A stretch of DNA of 64,000 bases from Streptomyces sp. CGMCC 4.7035 (GTDB taxonomy: Bacteria; Actinomycetota; Actinomycetes; Streptomycetales; Streptomycetaceae), in the NCBI RefSeq assembly GCF_031583065.1, contig NZ_CP134053.1, forward strand, positions 3,844,001 through 3,908,000, read 5' to 3'. Under the pieces are notes generated by a model. That model was not told where the DNA came from. It was given only the letters and a program-made list of their open reading frames with translations, and searched no databases. Positions 43,386 to 52,368 of this stretch are shown one piece after another (the first letter of the stretch is position 1; every line of letters starts with the position of its first letter). Made by a program: the position numbers and the translations under genes.

Positions 43386-43644
43386 GACCCTGGTCGATAC
43401 GGCGGCGCCGCTCCAGCAGGCTGGGGAAGAAGCTGTCCGAGCGCAGCTTGGGTATGGCCAGGTCCAGATCGCCGGCCTGCGTGGTCAGCGTCTTGTCCCG
43501 GTGCCCGTTGCGCAGCGCGGTGCGCGTGTCGGTGTGCTCGTTCCACTCGGCGCCGATCCTCGCGCTCGCCTCGGCCTCGATGAGTTCCTGGAGCATCATC
43601 GTCCCCGCGTCCGGCCGCTTCCCTTCGATCACGTTGGGAGACAC
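43386..43644 (-). mobile_element. IS256-family transposase N-terminal remnant
   Basis: The minus strand encodes LQELIEAEASARIGAEW, HTDTRTALRNGHRDKTL, AGDLDLAIPKLRS and FFPSLLERRRRIDQ, the N-terminal part of an IS256-type transposase. Similarity stops at RRRRIDQ near 43386, before the catalytic DDE region, so the element is dead. Terminal inverted repeats were not seen. It sits between the conflict operon and a broken MFS gene and indicates past transposition or recombination. Confidence 0.8.
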
Positions 43645-43646
43645 AC

Positions 43647-44998
43647 ATGCCCACCACTGTGCGGTCGGCCACTGATCCGGTGACCGGGGACCGTAGCCGT
43701 CACACGGTCGCGGCTCTCGCCGCCGCCGTGGTCGGCTTCTTCGTCGTCACGCTCGACGCCACGATCGTCAACGTTGCCCTGCCCACCATCCGGGACGAGC
43801 TGGGCGGCGGGATGACCGGACTTCAGTGGGTGGTGGACGGCTACACCCTGATGTTCGCCGCGCTGCTGCTGTCGGCCGGCGCGCTCTCGGACCGGATCGG
43901 GGCCCGACGGGCTTTCGGCGCGGGGGTAGCGGTGTTCGTCGCCGCCTCCGCAGCCTGCGGTCTGGCACCGACTCTCGGTGTCCTGGTGGCGGCCCGTTTC
44001 GTGCAGGGTGCCGGAGCGGCGATCGTGATGCCCACCACGCTGGCGCTGATCAGAGAGGTGTACGGCGACCAGGGCCGCCGGGCTCGCGCGGTGGCCGTAT
44101 GGGCGATGGGCGGCGCCGCGGCCGCCGCGGCCGGTCCGCTCGCCGGCGCTGCTCACCGAGCTCAGCTGGCGGCTGATCTTCTTCATCAACGTGCCCGTCG
44201 GCGTCGTAGCCCTGTCCCTGCTGGTGCGCATCCAGCCGTCCCCCCACCGGAAGGTGCCGTTCGACCGGGCCGGGCAGGTGGCCGCCGTCGCGGCGATGGG
44301 CGGACTGACGTACGGGGTGATCGAAGCCGGCGCGGACGGTTTCACGGCCCCCCGGGTGATCGCCGCCCTGATCCTCACGGTCGTCGGCATGACGGCGTTT
44401 CTCATGGCGGAGTCCCGCACCGCGCATCCGATGGTGCCGCTGGAGATGTTCCGCAATGGTCGGCTTCTACGGGATGCCGTTCTTGTTCAGTCTGTACTTC
44501 CAGCAGCTGCGCGGTCTGTAGGCGATGGCGACCGGGGTCGCGTTCCTGCCGATGATGGCCTTCTCCGCACTGCTCACGCCGGCTTCGACCCGGCTGGTGG
44601 GCAGGGTCGGCCGCAGGGTGTCGATCACGGGCGGGCTGTTGCTGATGGCGGCGGGAATGGTCGTCCTGGCGGTGCTGCCGGAGACTGCGCCGCTGTGGGT
44701 GGTCGCCGTGCTGATGATCCCCGTCGGTCTCGGTGGCCCGCTGATCATGCCGCCGCTGACCGCGCAACTGCTCGACAACGTGCCCGCCCCCCCGGGCAGG
44801 GGTCGCGAGCGGGATCCTCAACACAGCCCGTCAGGTGGGCGGTGCCCTGGCGGTCGCCGTGTTCGGCGCCCTGCTGGCGGGCCAGGCGGGTTTCCTGCCG
44901 GGGCGGCGTACCAGCCTGGTCATCACCGTCGTCGTGCTGCTGGCGACCGCCGCGGCGACCCCACTGCTCAAGCGGCGTCACCAGCCGCTTGCCGAATG
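43647..44998 (+). pseudogene. Frameshifted DHA2-type MFS exporter
   Basis: The 5' frame reads FFVVTLDATIVNVALPTIRD, LSDRIGARRAFGAG and RFVQGAGAAIVMPTTLALIR. A shift near 44143 leads to LTELSWRLIFFINVPVGVVA in the next frame. A further shift near 44460 gives VGFYGMPFLFSLYFQQLRGL followed by TAG at 44521-44523. The same frame continues with AMATGVAFLPMMAF. A last shift near 44797 leads to GILNTARQVGGALAVAVFGA. At least three frameshifts and a stop mean it is not functional. The complete length is otherwise retained, so decay is recent. Confidence 0.85.
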
Positions 44999-45130
44999 AT
45001 CCGGGCTCACGGAGTACCCAGCGCGGTGGGCCGCCCGGCCCAGTCACCGCCGAGGAGCCGACCGGAGGGGGAATCGATGTGCGATCCCCGCAAGCCCTTC
45101 GACCCCCTACCTCACCCAAGGAGTTGCATC

Positions 45131-45460
45131 ATGGCGAAGCAGACCGCTCCGCAAGCCCTGGCCTCCGGGGCCCCCAAGTTGGTCGAGCTGACGGACGAAG
45201 TCCTCTTCGGTGACGTGTGGGAGCGCCCTGAGCTGTCCCCGCGGGACCGCAGCCTGGTTACCGTCAGCGTGCTCGCGGCCCTGTACCGGACCGAGCAACT
45301 CGGCTTCCGCCTCAAGCTCGCCCTGGAGAACGGCCTGACCAAGGAGGAGCTCGGCGAGGCGCTGACCCACCTGGCCTTCTGCGCAGGCTGGCCCACCGCC
45401 ATGACCGCCGTCACCCAGCTGAAGGGCATCGTTGAGCAGACCGAAGGCCCCGCCGCTTGA
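45131..45460 (+). CDS. Carboxymuconolactone decarboxylase (AhpD-like) family protein
   Basis: This 109-residue all-helical protein shows the CMD fold: LFGDVWERPELSPRDRSLVT then VSVLAALYRTEQLGFRLKLA, GLTKEELGEALTHLAFCAGW. Only one Cys lies at the expected C-terminal helix and no CxxC pair is visible, so peroxidase-type AhpD activity is unlikely; a gamma-carboxymuconolactone decarboxylase-like or unknown role is more probable. The ATG follows GGAGTTGC. It is one of few intact genes between the two decayed MFS sequences, and with the following cupin fragment matches a common CMD-cupin pair. Confidence 0.82.
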   Translation: MAKQTAPQALASGAPKLVELTDEVLFGDVWERPELSPRDRSLVTVSVLAALYRTEQLGFRLKLALENGLTKEELGEALTHLAFCAGWPTAMTAVTQLKGIVEQTEGPAA

Positions 45461-45554
45461 CCGGGCGGCCTATCCGGACTGCTTCCTGTCCCACCGCCGC
45501 GCGCATCGTCCGCGACCGCCGGCGCCTCACGCACAACGAGTACGGAGTAACACC

Positions 45555-45716
45555 ATGGAACTGTTGAAGAAGCCGCCGACGATGAAGCTGCCGGCCGAGT
45601 GGTTCACCGGCGACGCGCGGGCCGACGTCATCTACCGCGGTGAGGACCCCTCCCGCGCCCGCGCGAACGCGGTCCGCTTCTCGCCCGGTGCCCGCACCGC
45701 CTGGCACTCCCACGGC
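45555..45716 (+). pseudogene. Cupin-domain gene fragment (N-terminal part)
   Basis: From ATG the frame reads MELLKKPPTMKLPAEWFTGD and then FSPGARTAWHSHGVA, the N-terminus and first metal-binding HxH of a small cupin such as those paired with CMD proteins. It breaks off before the remaining cupin strands and continues in frame into unrelated MFS sequence. Confidence 0.75.
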
Positions 45717-45798
45717 GTCGCGCGACTGATACAGGGTTCCGGTGCGGCCGCGATGATGACTACGTCGCTCGCCCTGATTCGCGAGGCGTACATGGATC
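45717..45798 (+). pseudogene. Short MFS transporter fragment fused in frame to the cupin fragment
   Basis: RLIQGSGAAAMMTTSLALIR and EAY match the fourth-helix region of DHA2 exporters, the same segment found in the broken MFS gene upstream (RFVQGAGAAIVMPTTLALIR). Only about 27 residues remain. A recombination or deletion joined it to the cupin start. Confidence 0.7.
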
Positions 45799-45854
45799 CC
45801 GTGCCACTCGGACTCCGACTCCGATGGGCGCCGGTTCACCCGGAAGCGACTGGA

Positions 45855-46427
45855 TCAGCTCGTCTTCGGGCCCCACTGCCGTCCTATCAGATCCCATTCC
45901 TGGTCCCAGTGGGCCATACGCCGCTGCTCGAGCCGCGCTCGCGCGATGGCGCCCGCGCCGAAGACCGGAACCGCGACTGCCAGGGCGGCAGCGCCACCGA
46001 AGAGCGCCGCCTCGAGGTGTCCTTCGGCGCTGCCCGTGGGCGCCGAGGGTGCCAGCCGACCCTGGCCGTCCTCCCAGACCGTCACACGCGCTCCGGCCTC
46101 AAGACCCGGGCCCACCAGCGTGTGCCCGGAACGGGAGGTACCGTCGGCAGCCGTCCAGCGCACCGTGCCCTGGACACGGCCGTCCGTCGACCAGCCCCCG
46201 GCGATACGAGGAGGTGCGTCGGCGAGGAGGACGGCCTGGACGGGATGCCGGTGGGCGCGCTGCTCCGCGTACTCGTGCTCGACGCTGCGGACCGTCACCA
46301 GGCCGGTTATGGCGCCACCGATCGCCATGAGGAACCAGACGGCCAGGACCACCCAGGTCTCTATGACGTCCTCCTGCCTCCGCAGCGGATTGCTCCGCCA
46401 CCGCCACAGCCGCTTCGTGCTGCTCAT
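45855..46427 (-). CDS. Rv1733c-family two-helix membrane protein (copy 2)
   Basis: This 190-residue protein repeats the layout of copy 1: RLWRWRSNPLRRQEDVIETW entering helix 1 (WVVLAVWFLMAIGGAITGLV), an extracytoplasmic domain, helix 2 (LFGGAAALAVAVPVFGAGAI) and a tail RMAHWDQEWDLIGRQWGP. M. tuberculosis Rv1733c belongs to the DosR dormancy regulon. GGAGGG lies 7 bases before the ATG. Two DosR-like boxes lie 85-128 bp upstream, which copy 1 lacks. It is intact although its neighbours are fragments. Confidence 0.83.
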   Translation of the reverse strand: MSSTKRLWRWRSNPLRRQEDVIETWVVLAVWFLMAIGGAITGLVTVRSVEHEYAEQRAHRHPVQAVLLADAPPRIAGGWSTDGRVQGTVRWTAADGTSRSGHTLVGPGLEAGARVTVWEDGQGRLAPSAPTGSAEGHLEAALFGGAAALAVAVPVFGAGAIARARLEQRRMAHWDQEWDLIGRQWGPKTS

Positions 46428-46511
46428 AACGGAACCCTCCGCGTTGTGATGACTGCTTCGACGGTGGCCTCGTCTCGGCAACCCCACGAGAGGCCGACGG
46501 GCCCGACCGAA

Positions 46512-46555
46512 AGGACGTCCGGCCCTGCGTGTCGTGCCCGAGGGCCATCCAGCCC
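46512..46555. promoter_or_regulatory. Pair of DosR/OsdR-like boxes upstream of the Rv1733c-like gene
   Basis: On the minus strand GGGCCGGACGTCCT (46512-46525) and GGGCTGGATGGCCC (46542-46555) fit the pattern GGG-N-[CT]-N4-G-N-CCY, 30 bp apart. The mycobacterial DosR core is GGGACTWWAGTCCC. Function is inferred. Confidence 0.5.
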
Positions 46556-46692
46556 AGTTGGGCGGTGGCGAAGCCCCACGCGACCCGGCTGGTGGGCAGA
46601 GCGGACCCCCGAAAGGGGCCGCTCGGCCCATGTCACCGGACCGCTCGTCGGCGCAGCCCGTAGGTGTCGCGGAGCGGCACCAGCCCTTCGGA

Positions 46693-46812
46693 GGACACCA
46701 TCAACGGCACTCCCACCTCGTGAACGACGTGATGACCTGGAGGGGGGTCTTCGCCCTGCGCACGGGTGCGGCGTTCAAGAACATGCGTATGACCGGTCTG
46801 CTGGCCACCGAC
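46693..46812 (+). pseudogene. Remnant of a CBS-domain protein N-terminus
   Basis: The frame VNDVMTWRGVFALRTGAAFK then NMRMTGLLA resembles the first CBS motif of the short CBS proteins common in Streptomyces low-oxygen regions (compare SDVMSHTVAAVGRQASFKEI in this window). It is followed directly by sensor-kinase sequence. Similarity is short, so the call is tentative. Confidence 0.4.
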
Positions 46813-46813
46813 G

Positions 46814-47152
46814 GTGCCCGCCACCCACGCCGGCCACCTCCTCGCCGTCCCGCGCGAAGCCCTGTCCAATACGGCCCGGCGTGCCATGGCCACGACGGTG
46901 GAGGTCACCGCCGAAGCCTTCGACCGGACACTGCGGCTGACCGTCGCCGCCCACGGACGTGGCGTCGACCCCGCCATCACCCGCCGCAGCGGGCTCGCGA
47001 ACCTGCGCACCCGTGCCGAGGAACTCGGCGGTACGTTCCGTGTCGCTCCCCGCGACCCGGCCGGCACGCTCCTGGAGTGGACCGTGCCTCTGCCCGCCGG
47101 CACCCGAGACCACTCAGACGGGAGGCTGATCCGCCCGCGCGGCACCGTGTGA
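46814..47152 (+). pseudogene. C-terminal fragment of a DevS/DosT-type sensor histidine kinase
   Basis: About 110 residues match the HATPase end of NarL-type kinases: HLLAVPREALSNTARRAMAT (N box), LRLTVAAHGRGVDPAITRRS (the usual D-x-G-x-G is now A-H-G-R-G), GLANLRTRAEELGGTFRV and LLEWTVPLP. The GAF sensor and phosphoacceptor-His domains are absent and the sequence abuts a CBS remnant, consistent with a deletion fusion. A kinase of this type would normally phosphorylate a DosR/OsdR regulator like the one at 55.95 kb. Confidence 0.78.
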
Positions 47153-47324
47153 CGCCCGGTCAGATGGGTCGCCTCCGCCGGCAGCGGTACGCTTCCGCGC
47201 CGGCACACGGGTGTGCGTCCGTGGGCCACTCTCCGGCCAGGGTGGGACAGGCGGCACCCACTCATGGCCGCGGCCGGGCTCAGCATGGACAGAGCACCTG
47301 CACTGGTCCAGGGAGGGCGGGCTC

Positions 47325-47867
47325 ATGCATCCCAACGACGGTTTCCACGAACTCGGTCGCGCCGAGTGCCTGCGCCTGTTGGCGACGGCTCCCGTGGGCC
47401 GGGTCGTCTATACACGGCAGGCCCTGCCCGCGGTCGTGCCGGTCAACTTCGGGCTGGACACGGACGGAGCGGTGCTGCTGCGCACCTCGGCGGTGTCCGA
47501 GCTGGCCCGCGCGGTCGACGGCGCGGTCGTCGCCTTCGAGGCGGACGCCGTCGACGTGGTGCCACAGTCCGGCTGGAGTGTCGTCGTCACCGGCCGGGCC
47601 GAGGTCGTGACCGACCGGACGGAACGCGGACGCCTAGAGCGGATGACCCTGTGTTCCTGGGCGCTGTCGCCCGACGAGGTGTTCGTCCGTATCGAAGTCG
47701 AGTTGGTCACGGGGCGGGCACTCGTCGGCGGCCGGACGCTGTACGGCGTGCCCCTGCCGGCCCTGACCACCGTGGATCGCCTGTGCCTACCGGGACCGAA
47801 CGTCCCTACAGCGGTGGGGCCGAACGGTACGGCGGTGGGCTCCCGCAGGCCCTGCCCCCGGTGGTGA
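47325..47867 (+). CDS. Pyridoxamine 5'-phosphate oxidase-family flavin-binding protein
   Basis: This 180-residue protein has the split beta-barrel of the PPOX/FMN-binding family: [47 protein letters not shown] and [17 protein letters not shown]. Related actinobacterial proteins bind FMN, F420 or heme and are frequent members of dormancy regulons. The last 20 residues look unconserved. GGGAGGGCGGG precedes the ATG. It is 77 bp upstream of pflB and may be co-transcribed with it. Confidence 0.8.
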   Translation: MHPNDGFHELGRAECLRLLATAPVGRVVYTRQALPAVVPVNFGLDTDGAVLLRTSAVSELARAVDGAVVAFEADAVDVVPQSGWSVVVTGRAEVVTDRTERGRLERMTLCSWALSPDEVFVRIEVELVTGRALVGGRTLYGVPLPALTTVDRLCLPGPNVPTAVGPNGTAVGSRRPCPRW

Positions 47868-47943
47868 CGGGCGAGGAGCATCGTCGGTGGAGCCGCCCAG
47901 GGGACCTTCCCTGAGCGGTGTCGCGAACGATGCGGAGGCAGAG

Positions 47944-50205
47944 ATGACCGTGGCACCCCACCCGGACGTGGCCGCGCCCACCGAGGCCTGGCGGGGCTTC
48001 GCCGGACCGCGGTGGCGCGAGAGCGTCGACGTGCGTGACTTCATCCAGGCCAACTTCACGCCGTACGAGGGCGGCCCGGAGTTCCTGGCCGGCCCGACGG
48101 AGCGCACGCTCTCCGTATGGCACCGGGTCAGCGCCCTGTTTCCCGAGGAGCGGCGCAAGGGCATCCTCGACGTGGACGCCGCCACCCCTTCCACGATCAC
48201 CTCGCACGCCCCGGGCTATGTCGACCGGGAGCGTGAGCTGATCGTCGGGTTGCAGACCGACGCCCCGCTGAAGCGGGCGATCATGCCGAACGGCGGCCTG
48301 CGGATGGTGGAGAACGGGCTGAGGGCCTACGGATACGAGCCCGACCCGTTCGTGGCCAAGGTTTTCGGCACCTACCGCAAGACCCACAACGACGGCGTCT
48401 TCGACGCTTACACCCCCCAGATGCGGGCCGCCCGCAAGGCCGGCATCATCACCGGGCTGCCCGACGCCTACGGCCGTGGCCGGATCATCGGCGACTACCG
48501 GCGCGTCGCGCTCTACGGCACCGACCGGCTGATCGAGGCCAAGCGGGCCGAACGAGCGCTCCTGGACGCGCAGCCCTCCACCCCGGACGTCATCCGGGAC
48601 CGTGAGGAGCTGGCCGAGCAGATACGCGCGCTGGGTGAGCTGACGCGGATGGCGGCGTCGTACGGCTGCGACGTCTCCCGGCCCGCCGCGACCGCGCAGG
48701 AGGCCGTGCAGTGGCTCTACCTGGGCTTCCTGGCCGCCGTGAAGGAGCAGAACGGCGCCGCCATGTCGCTGGGGCGCACTTCGACCTTCCTGGACGTTTA
48801 CCTCCAGCGAGACCTGGACGAGGGCCGCATTGATGAAACGCGGGCCCAGGAGCTGATCGACGACTTCGTGATCAAGCTGCGAATCGTGCGGTTCCTGCGC
48901 ACCCCGGAGTACGACGCGCTGTTCTCCGGTGACCCGACCTGGGTGACGGAGTCCATCGGCGGTATCGGCGCCGACGGCCGGCCGCTGGTCACCCGCACAT
49001 CGTTCCGCTTCCTCCAGACCCTGTACAACCTCGGGCCCGCGCCGGAGCCGAACCTGACCGTGCTGTGGTCGCCGCGCCTGCCGGAGGGGTTCAAGCACTT
49101 CTGCGCCCAGGTCTCCATCGACACCAGCTCCATCCAGTACGAGTCCGACGACCTGATGCGGCCTCGCACCGGCGACGACACCGCCATCGCCTGCTGTGTC
49201 TCCGCTATGGCGGTCGGCAGGCAGATGCAGTTCTTCGGTGCCCGGGTCAACCTCGCCAAGGCCCTGCTGTACGCGATCAACGGGGGCCGGGACGAGATGA
49301 CCGGCGAGCAGATCGCGTCCGAGATGGCCCCGCTCACCGGCGACCACCTCGACTACGACGAACTGTCGGCGGCGTACGACCGGATGCTCGACTGGCTGGC
49401 CGAGACGTACGTCGACGCGCTCAACGTCATCCACTACATGCACGACAAGTACGCCTACGAGCGCATCGAGATGGCGCTGCACGACCACCCCGTCCACCGC
49501 TTCATGGCCTGCGGCATCGCCGGACTGTCGGTGGCCGTGGACAGCCTGTCCGCCGCCAAGTACGGCCGGGTGAAGGTGATCCGGGACGAGACCGGGCTCG
49601 CCGTCGACTACGAGACCGAGGGCGAGTTCCCCGCGTACGGCAACAACGACGACCGCGCCGACGCCCTTGCCGTCGACCTGGTCGAGTCGTTCATGGCGAA
49701 GGTGCGCAAGCACCCCACCTACCGGGGCGCCGAGCACACCCAGTCCGTGCTGACCATCACCTCCAACGTGGTGTACGGCAAGCACACCGGCAACACCCCC
49801 GACGGCCGGCGCGCCGGACAGCCCTTCGCACCCGGCGCAAACCCGATGAACGGCCGGGACCGGCACGGGGTCGTCGCGTCGGCGCTGTCGGTGGCGAAGC
49901 TGCCGTACGAGGAGGCCCGGGACGGGATCTCCCTGACAACGACCATCACGCCCGAGGGACTCGGTCACGACCCCGCCGAACGCCCGGGCAACCTGGCCGG
50001 CGTCCTCGACGGCTACATGGCCGCGGGCGGCTTCCACATGAACGTCAACGTGCTGAACAGGGCGACCCTGGAGGACGCCATGGAACACCCGGAGAAGTAC
50101 CCCGAGCTGACCATTCGGGTGTCCGGATACGCCGTCAACTTCGTCCGGCTCACCCGTGAGCAGCAACTCGACGTGATCAACCGCACCTTCCACGGATCGC
50201 TGTGA
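47944..50205 (+). CDS. pflB: Pyruvate formate-lyase
   Basis: This 753-residue glycyl-radical enzyme converts pyruvate and CoA to acetyl-CoA and formate without oxygen. The catalytic cysteine pair is C417-C418 in [10 protein letters not shown], and the radical glycine is G728 in [13 protein letters not shown], matching E. coli PflB C418/C419/G734 with nearly equal length (759). [37 protein letters not shown] and [20 protein letters not shown] complete the PFL signature and separate it from other glycyl-radical lyases. ATG 47944 has GGAGGCAG just upstream; GTG at 47887 is less likely. The activase gene overlaps by 4 bp. Presence in an aerobic mycelial organism is unusual. Confidence 0.95.
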   Translation: MTVAPHPDVAAPTEAWRGFAGPRWRESVDVRDFIQANFTPYEGGPEFLAGPTERTLSVWHRVSALFPEERRKGILDVDAATPSTITSHAPGYVDRERELIVGLQTDAPLKRAIMPNGGLRMVENGLRAYGYEPDPFVAKVFGTYRKTHNDGVFDAYTPQMRAARKAGIITGLPDAYGRGRIIGDYRRVALYGTDRLIEAKRAERALLDAQPSTPDVIRDREELAEQIRALGELTRMAASYGCDVSRPAATAQEAVQWLYLGFLAAVKEQNGAAMSLGRTSTFLDVYLQRDLDEGRIDETRAQELIDDFVIKLRIVRFLRTPEYDALFSGDPTWVTESIGGIGADGRPLVTRTSFRFLQTLYNLGPAPEPNLTVLWSPRLPEGFKHFCAQVSIDTSSIQYESDDLMRPRTGDDTAIACCVSAMAVGRQMQFFGARVNLAKALLYAINGGRDEMTGEQIASEMAPLTGDHLDYDELSAAYDRMLDWLAETYVDALNVIHYMHDKYAYERIEMALHDHPVHRFMACGIAGLSVAVDSLSAAKYGRVKVIRDETGLAVDYETEGEFPAYGNNDDRADALAVDLVESFMAKVRKHPTYRGAEHTQSVLTITSNVVYGKHTGNTPDGRRAGQPFAPGANPMNGRDRHGVVASALSVAKLPYEEARDGISLTTTITPEGLGHDPAERPGNLAGVLDGYMAAGGFHMNVNVLNRATLEDAMEHPEKYPELTIRVSGYAVNFVRLTREQQLDVINRTFHGSL

Positions 50206-50951
50206 ACGGCACGACGGCGCCGGCGGTGACCGGCCGGATGCACTCCTGGGACCTGTCCACCGGCGTGGACGGTCCCGGGACCCGGTTCGTGCTGTTCGTC
50301 AGCGGCTGCCCGCTGCGCTGCCTGTACTGCGCCAACCCGGACACCTGGCACATGCGGGACGGCCGGGAGACGTCGGTCGACGAGGTCATGGCGGAGATCG
50401 GGAAGTACCGCAGCTTCGTCACCACGGCCGGGGGAGGGGTGACGATCACCGGCGGGGAACCGCTGCTCCAGCCCGCCTTCACGGCCTCCGTCCTGCACCG
50501 CTGCAAGGCGGCCGGGCTGCACACCGCGCTCGACACCTCCGGCTTCCTGGGCGAGCGGGCCACCGACGAACTCCTCGCCGACACCGACCTGGTGCTGCTG
50601 GACATCAAGTCGTTCGACGTCCCCACCTACCGCAAGCTCACCGGCGGCCAACTGGCGCCCACCCTCACCTTCGCCACCCGCCTGGACCGGCTCGGTGTCC
50701 CCGTGCACATCCGGTACGTCCTCGTCCCCGGCTGGACCGACGACCCGTCCGCGGTGGACGGTCTCGGTGCCTTCCTCGCCGGGCTCGGCACCGTGGACCG
50801 CGTGGACGTCCTGCCGTTCCACAAACTCGGTGCCCACAAGTACGACGCCCTCGGCATCGACTTCCCGCTGCGCGACACCCCCGTGCCCGACCCGGAGCTG
50901 GTGGAACGAGTGCGGGAGCAGTTCCGCGAGCACGGCCTGCGGGCGCTGTGA
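50202..50951 (+). CDS. pflA: Pyruvate formate-lyase-activating enzyme (radical SAM)
   Basis: This 249-residue radical SAM protein abstracts hydrogen from the PFL glycine. The [4Fe-4S] motif C-x3-C-x2-C is [15 protein letters not shown], followed by [17 protein letters not shown] (SAM-binding GGE), LDTSGFLG and VLLDIKSFD, all typical of PflA. It has no extra ferredoxin insertion, so it belongs to the PFL class rather than glycerol-dehydratase activases. It starts at GTGA overlapping the pflB stop. Confidence 0.94.
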   Translation: MNGTTAPAVTGRMHSWDLSTGVDGPGTRFVLFVSGCPLRCLYCANPDTWHMRDGRETSVDEVMAEIGKYRSFVTTAGGGVTITGGEPLLQPAFTASVLHRCKAAGLHTALDTSGFLGERATDELLADTDLVLLDIKSFDVPTYRKLTGGQLAPTLTFATRLDRLGVPVHIRYVLVPGWTDDPSAVDGLGAFLAGLGTVDRVDVLPFHKLGAHKYDALGIDFPLRDTPVPDPELVERVREQFREHGLRAL

Positions 50952-50971
50952 GCCGGGACCTCTCGGGTCCG

Positions 50972-51006
50972 GGGCCGCCCGGCCCCCACGTCGGGACCAG
51001 TGGCCT
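50972..51006. promoter_or_regulatory. Pair of DosR/OsdR-like boxes upstream of the universal stress protein gene
   Basis: GGGCCGCCCGGCCC (50972-50985) and GGGACCAGTGGCCT (50993-51006) match GGG-N-C-N4-G-N-CCY with start-to-start spacing of 21 bp, two helical turns. They lie 58-92 bp before the GTG. Function is inferred. Confidence 0.55.
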
Positions 51007-51063
51007 CTGCGACCTCAACTCTCCTGTGACGAGACTGAGTTCACACCGAGAAGGAGTTCCAGC

Positions 51064-51906
51064 GTGCCCCGCACCATCACCGTCGGCGTGGACGGTTCGC
51101 CCGGTTCCCTCGTCGCCGTCGACTGGGCTGTCCGGGAGGCCCGGTACCGCGACGTCCCGCTGCGTCTGGTCCATGCCGTACGGCATCCTGCCGAGGCGGA
51201 CCGCTCCCTGAGCGAAGCCGAAGCGAGGATCGCGCGCCGCCACCCGGACCTGCGGATCGACAGCGACCGCGTCGCCGCCGATCCGGTCTCCGCGCTGCTC
51301 GCTGCGGCCGAGGATGCCGAGCTGGTGGTACTCGGCTCGCATGGTCCGGGCGGTGGCGTCGCGGGTCTCCTGGCCGGGTCCGTCGCGCTCGCGGTCGCGG
51401 GGCGCAGCCGGCGGCCCGTCGTCCTCGTGCCGGGCGGACACCACCAGGGCGAGCACAGGACCGGCGGCCCCGGCATGACGTCGCAGGCGACCGCGTACTC
51501 CGACGTCGTCCTGGGTCTGGATCTGAAGGATCCGCATGAGGCGGTGATCGAGCTCGCGTTCGACGCCGCCTCGCGTCGCGCGGCGAGGCTGCGCGTCGTC
51601 CACGGCTGGAGTCCGGAGCCGTACGCCCCCGACGGAGGCGGCACGTGGCAGTCTCCGGCGGCAGACGGACACAGCCTGTGCGAACTGCTGGATCCCTGGC
51701 GGGAGAAGTTCCCCGGTGTGGAGGTGGCCGCACAGGCCGTGATCGGCACGGCCGGTACGCATCTGGCCGAGGCCTCCGCTGACGCGTCCCTGGTAGTGGT
51801 CGGCCGCGCCGAGCGCCGGATGCCCGTCGGCGCCGCGATCGGTCCGGTCGCCCAGGTCGTCCTGGAGCACAGCTCGGCACCGGTGGCGGTGGTCCCGCGC
51901 GTCTGA
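51064..51906 (+). CDS. Tandem universal stress protein (UspA-type)
   Basis: This 280-residue protein has two Usp domains (about residues 3-138 and 150-280). Domain 1 opens ITVGVDGSPGSLVAVDWAVR and has GSHGPGGGVAGLLAGSVALA in the ATP-loop region; domain 2 has VVLGLDLKDPHEAVIELAF and VVGRAERRMPVGAAIGPVAQ. Tandem Usps are typical of DosR and OsdR dormancy regulons. AAGGAG lies 7 bases before the GTG. A strong hairpin follows the stop and paired boxes precede it, so it forms a separate transcription unit. Confidence 0.9.
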   Translation: MPRTITVGVDGSPGSLVAVDWAVREARYRDVPLRLVHAVRHPAEADRSLSEAEARIARRHPDLRIDSDRVAADPVSALLAAAEDAELVVLGSHGPGGGVAGLLAGSVALAVAGRSRRPVVLVPGGHHQGEHRTGGPGMTSQATAYSDVVLGLDLKDPHEAVIELAFDAASRRAARLRVVHGWSPEPYAPDGGGTWQSPAADGHSLCELLDPWREKFPGVEVAAQAVIGTAGTHLAEASADASLVVVGRAERRMPVGAAIGPVAQVVLEHSSAPVAVVPRV

Positions 51907-51913
51907 GCCCGTC

Positions 51914-51955
51914 CGTGAACCGCCTGTCGGCTGGACAGCCGACAGGCGGTTCACG
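51914..51955 (+). terminator. Very strong hairpin terminator after the Usp gene
   Basis: A perfect 20-bp stem (51914-51933 with 51936-51955) closes on a 2-nt GA centre, 8 bp after the stop. It is the longest perfect inverted repeat seen in the window and probably insulates the Usp unit from the following remnant and convergent adhE. Confidence 0.8.
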
Positions 51956-51990
51956 CGCGGCCGGGGTTGCCCGGGGCAGCTGTGCCTCGG

Positions 51991-52177
51991 TCAGCCGTCG
52001 CCGAACAGAGAGTCCAGAACGTGGTTCACCGGACGCACGGTGGGCAGTGCGATGCGTGCCGGCGAAGACGCTCCGGCCGAGGGAGACGCTGCCCAGCAGC
52101 CGGGGGGCCTCGTCGCGGTCCAGTTCGATACTTCGGCGCGGCCCGGCGGGAACGGCTCGGGTGGCGTCGGTGGTCAT
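51991..52177 (-). pseudogene. Decayed PPOX-family gene, N-terminal fragment
   Basis: From ATG the minus frame reads SIELDRDEAPRLLGSVSLGR and SVFAGT, then shifts by one base to ALPTVRPVNHVLDS before a stop. This is the start of an FMN-binding PPOX protein like the intact one at 47.3 kb, cut off after the first strands. The 462-bp gap between the Usp gene and adhE holds only this, the Usp hairpin and the adhE terminator. Confidence 0.65.
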
Positions 52178-52321
52178 AACGGGTTTCCGTACGGTCGCGT
52201 TGCTCACTGCCGTCTGTCTCTGGTCGACGTGCCCGGATGCGAACGGGCGCCTGTCCGCGGCGGGATGCGCGGGTGCACGCCTGCGGACAGACGCATCAGA
52301 TCAGTGGATCCACCCCAGGAC

Positions 52322-52355
52322 CCTCGGGCCAGGACGCTTCGGCCCTGGCCCGAGG
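52322..52355 (-). terminator. Hairpin terminator downstream of adhE
   Basis: A perfect 12-bp stem (52322-52333 with 52344-52355) and 10-nt loop lie 14 bp beyond the adhE stop on its strand. Confidence 0.75.
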
Positions 52356-52368
52356 TCCGGTCGACCCG

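Noticed and set aside
43386..43644. Complete insertion sequence
   Set aside because: Only the transposase N-terminus is present and no terminal inverted repeats or target duplication could be seen, so it is annotated as a remnant.
42631..43683. A plus-strand frame running from the kinase tail through the HTH fragment
   Set aside because: The kinase frame is clearly the real one up to 43099. Only the short HTH-like part after it looks coding, and it lacks a start.
50952..50971. GGGACCTCTCGGGTCC as a further DosR-like box near 50955-50970
   Set aside because: It is a fair inverted repeat, but the half-site spacing is two bases longer than in the other boxes, so it was not counted.
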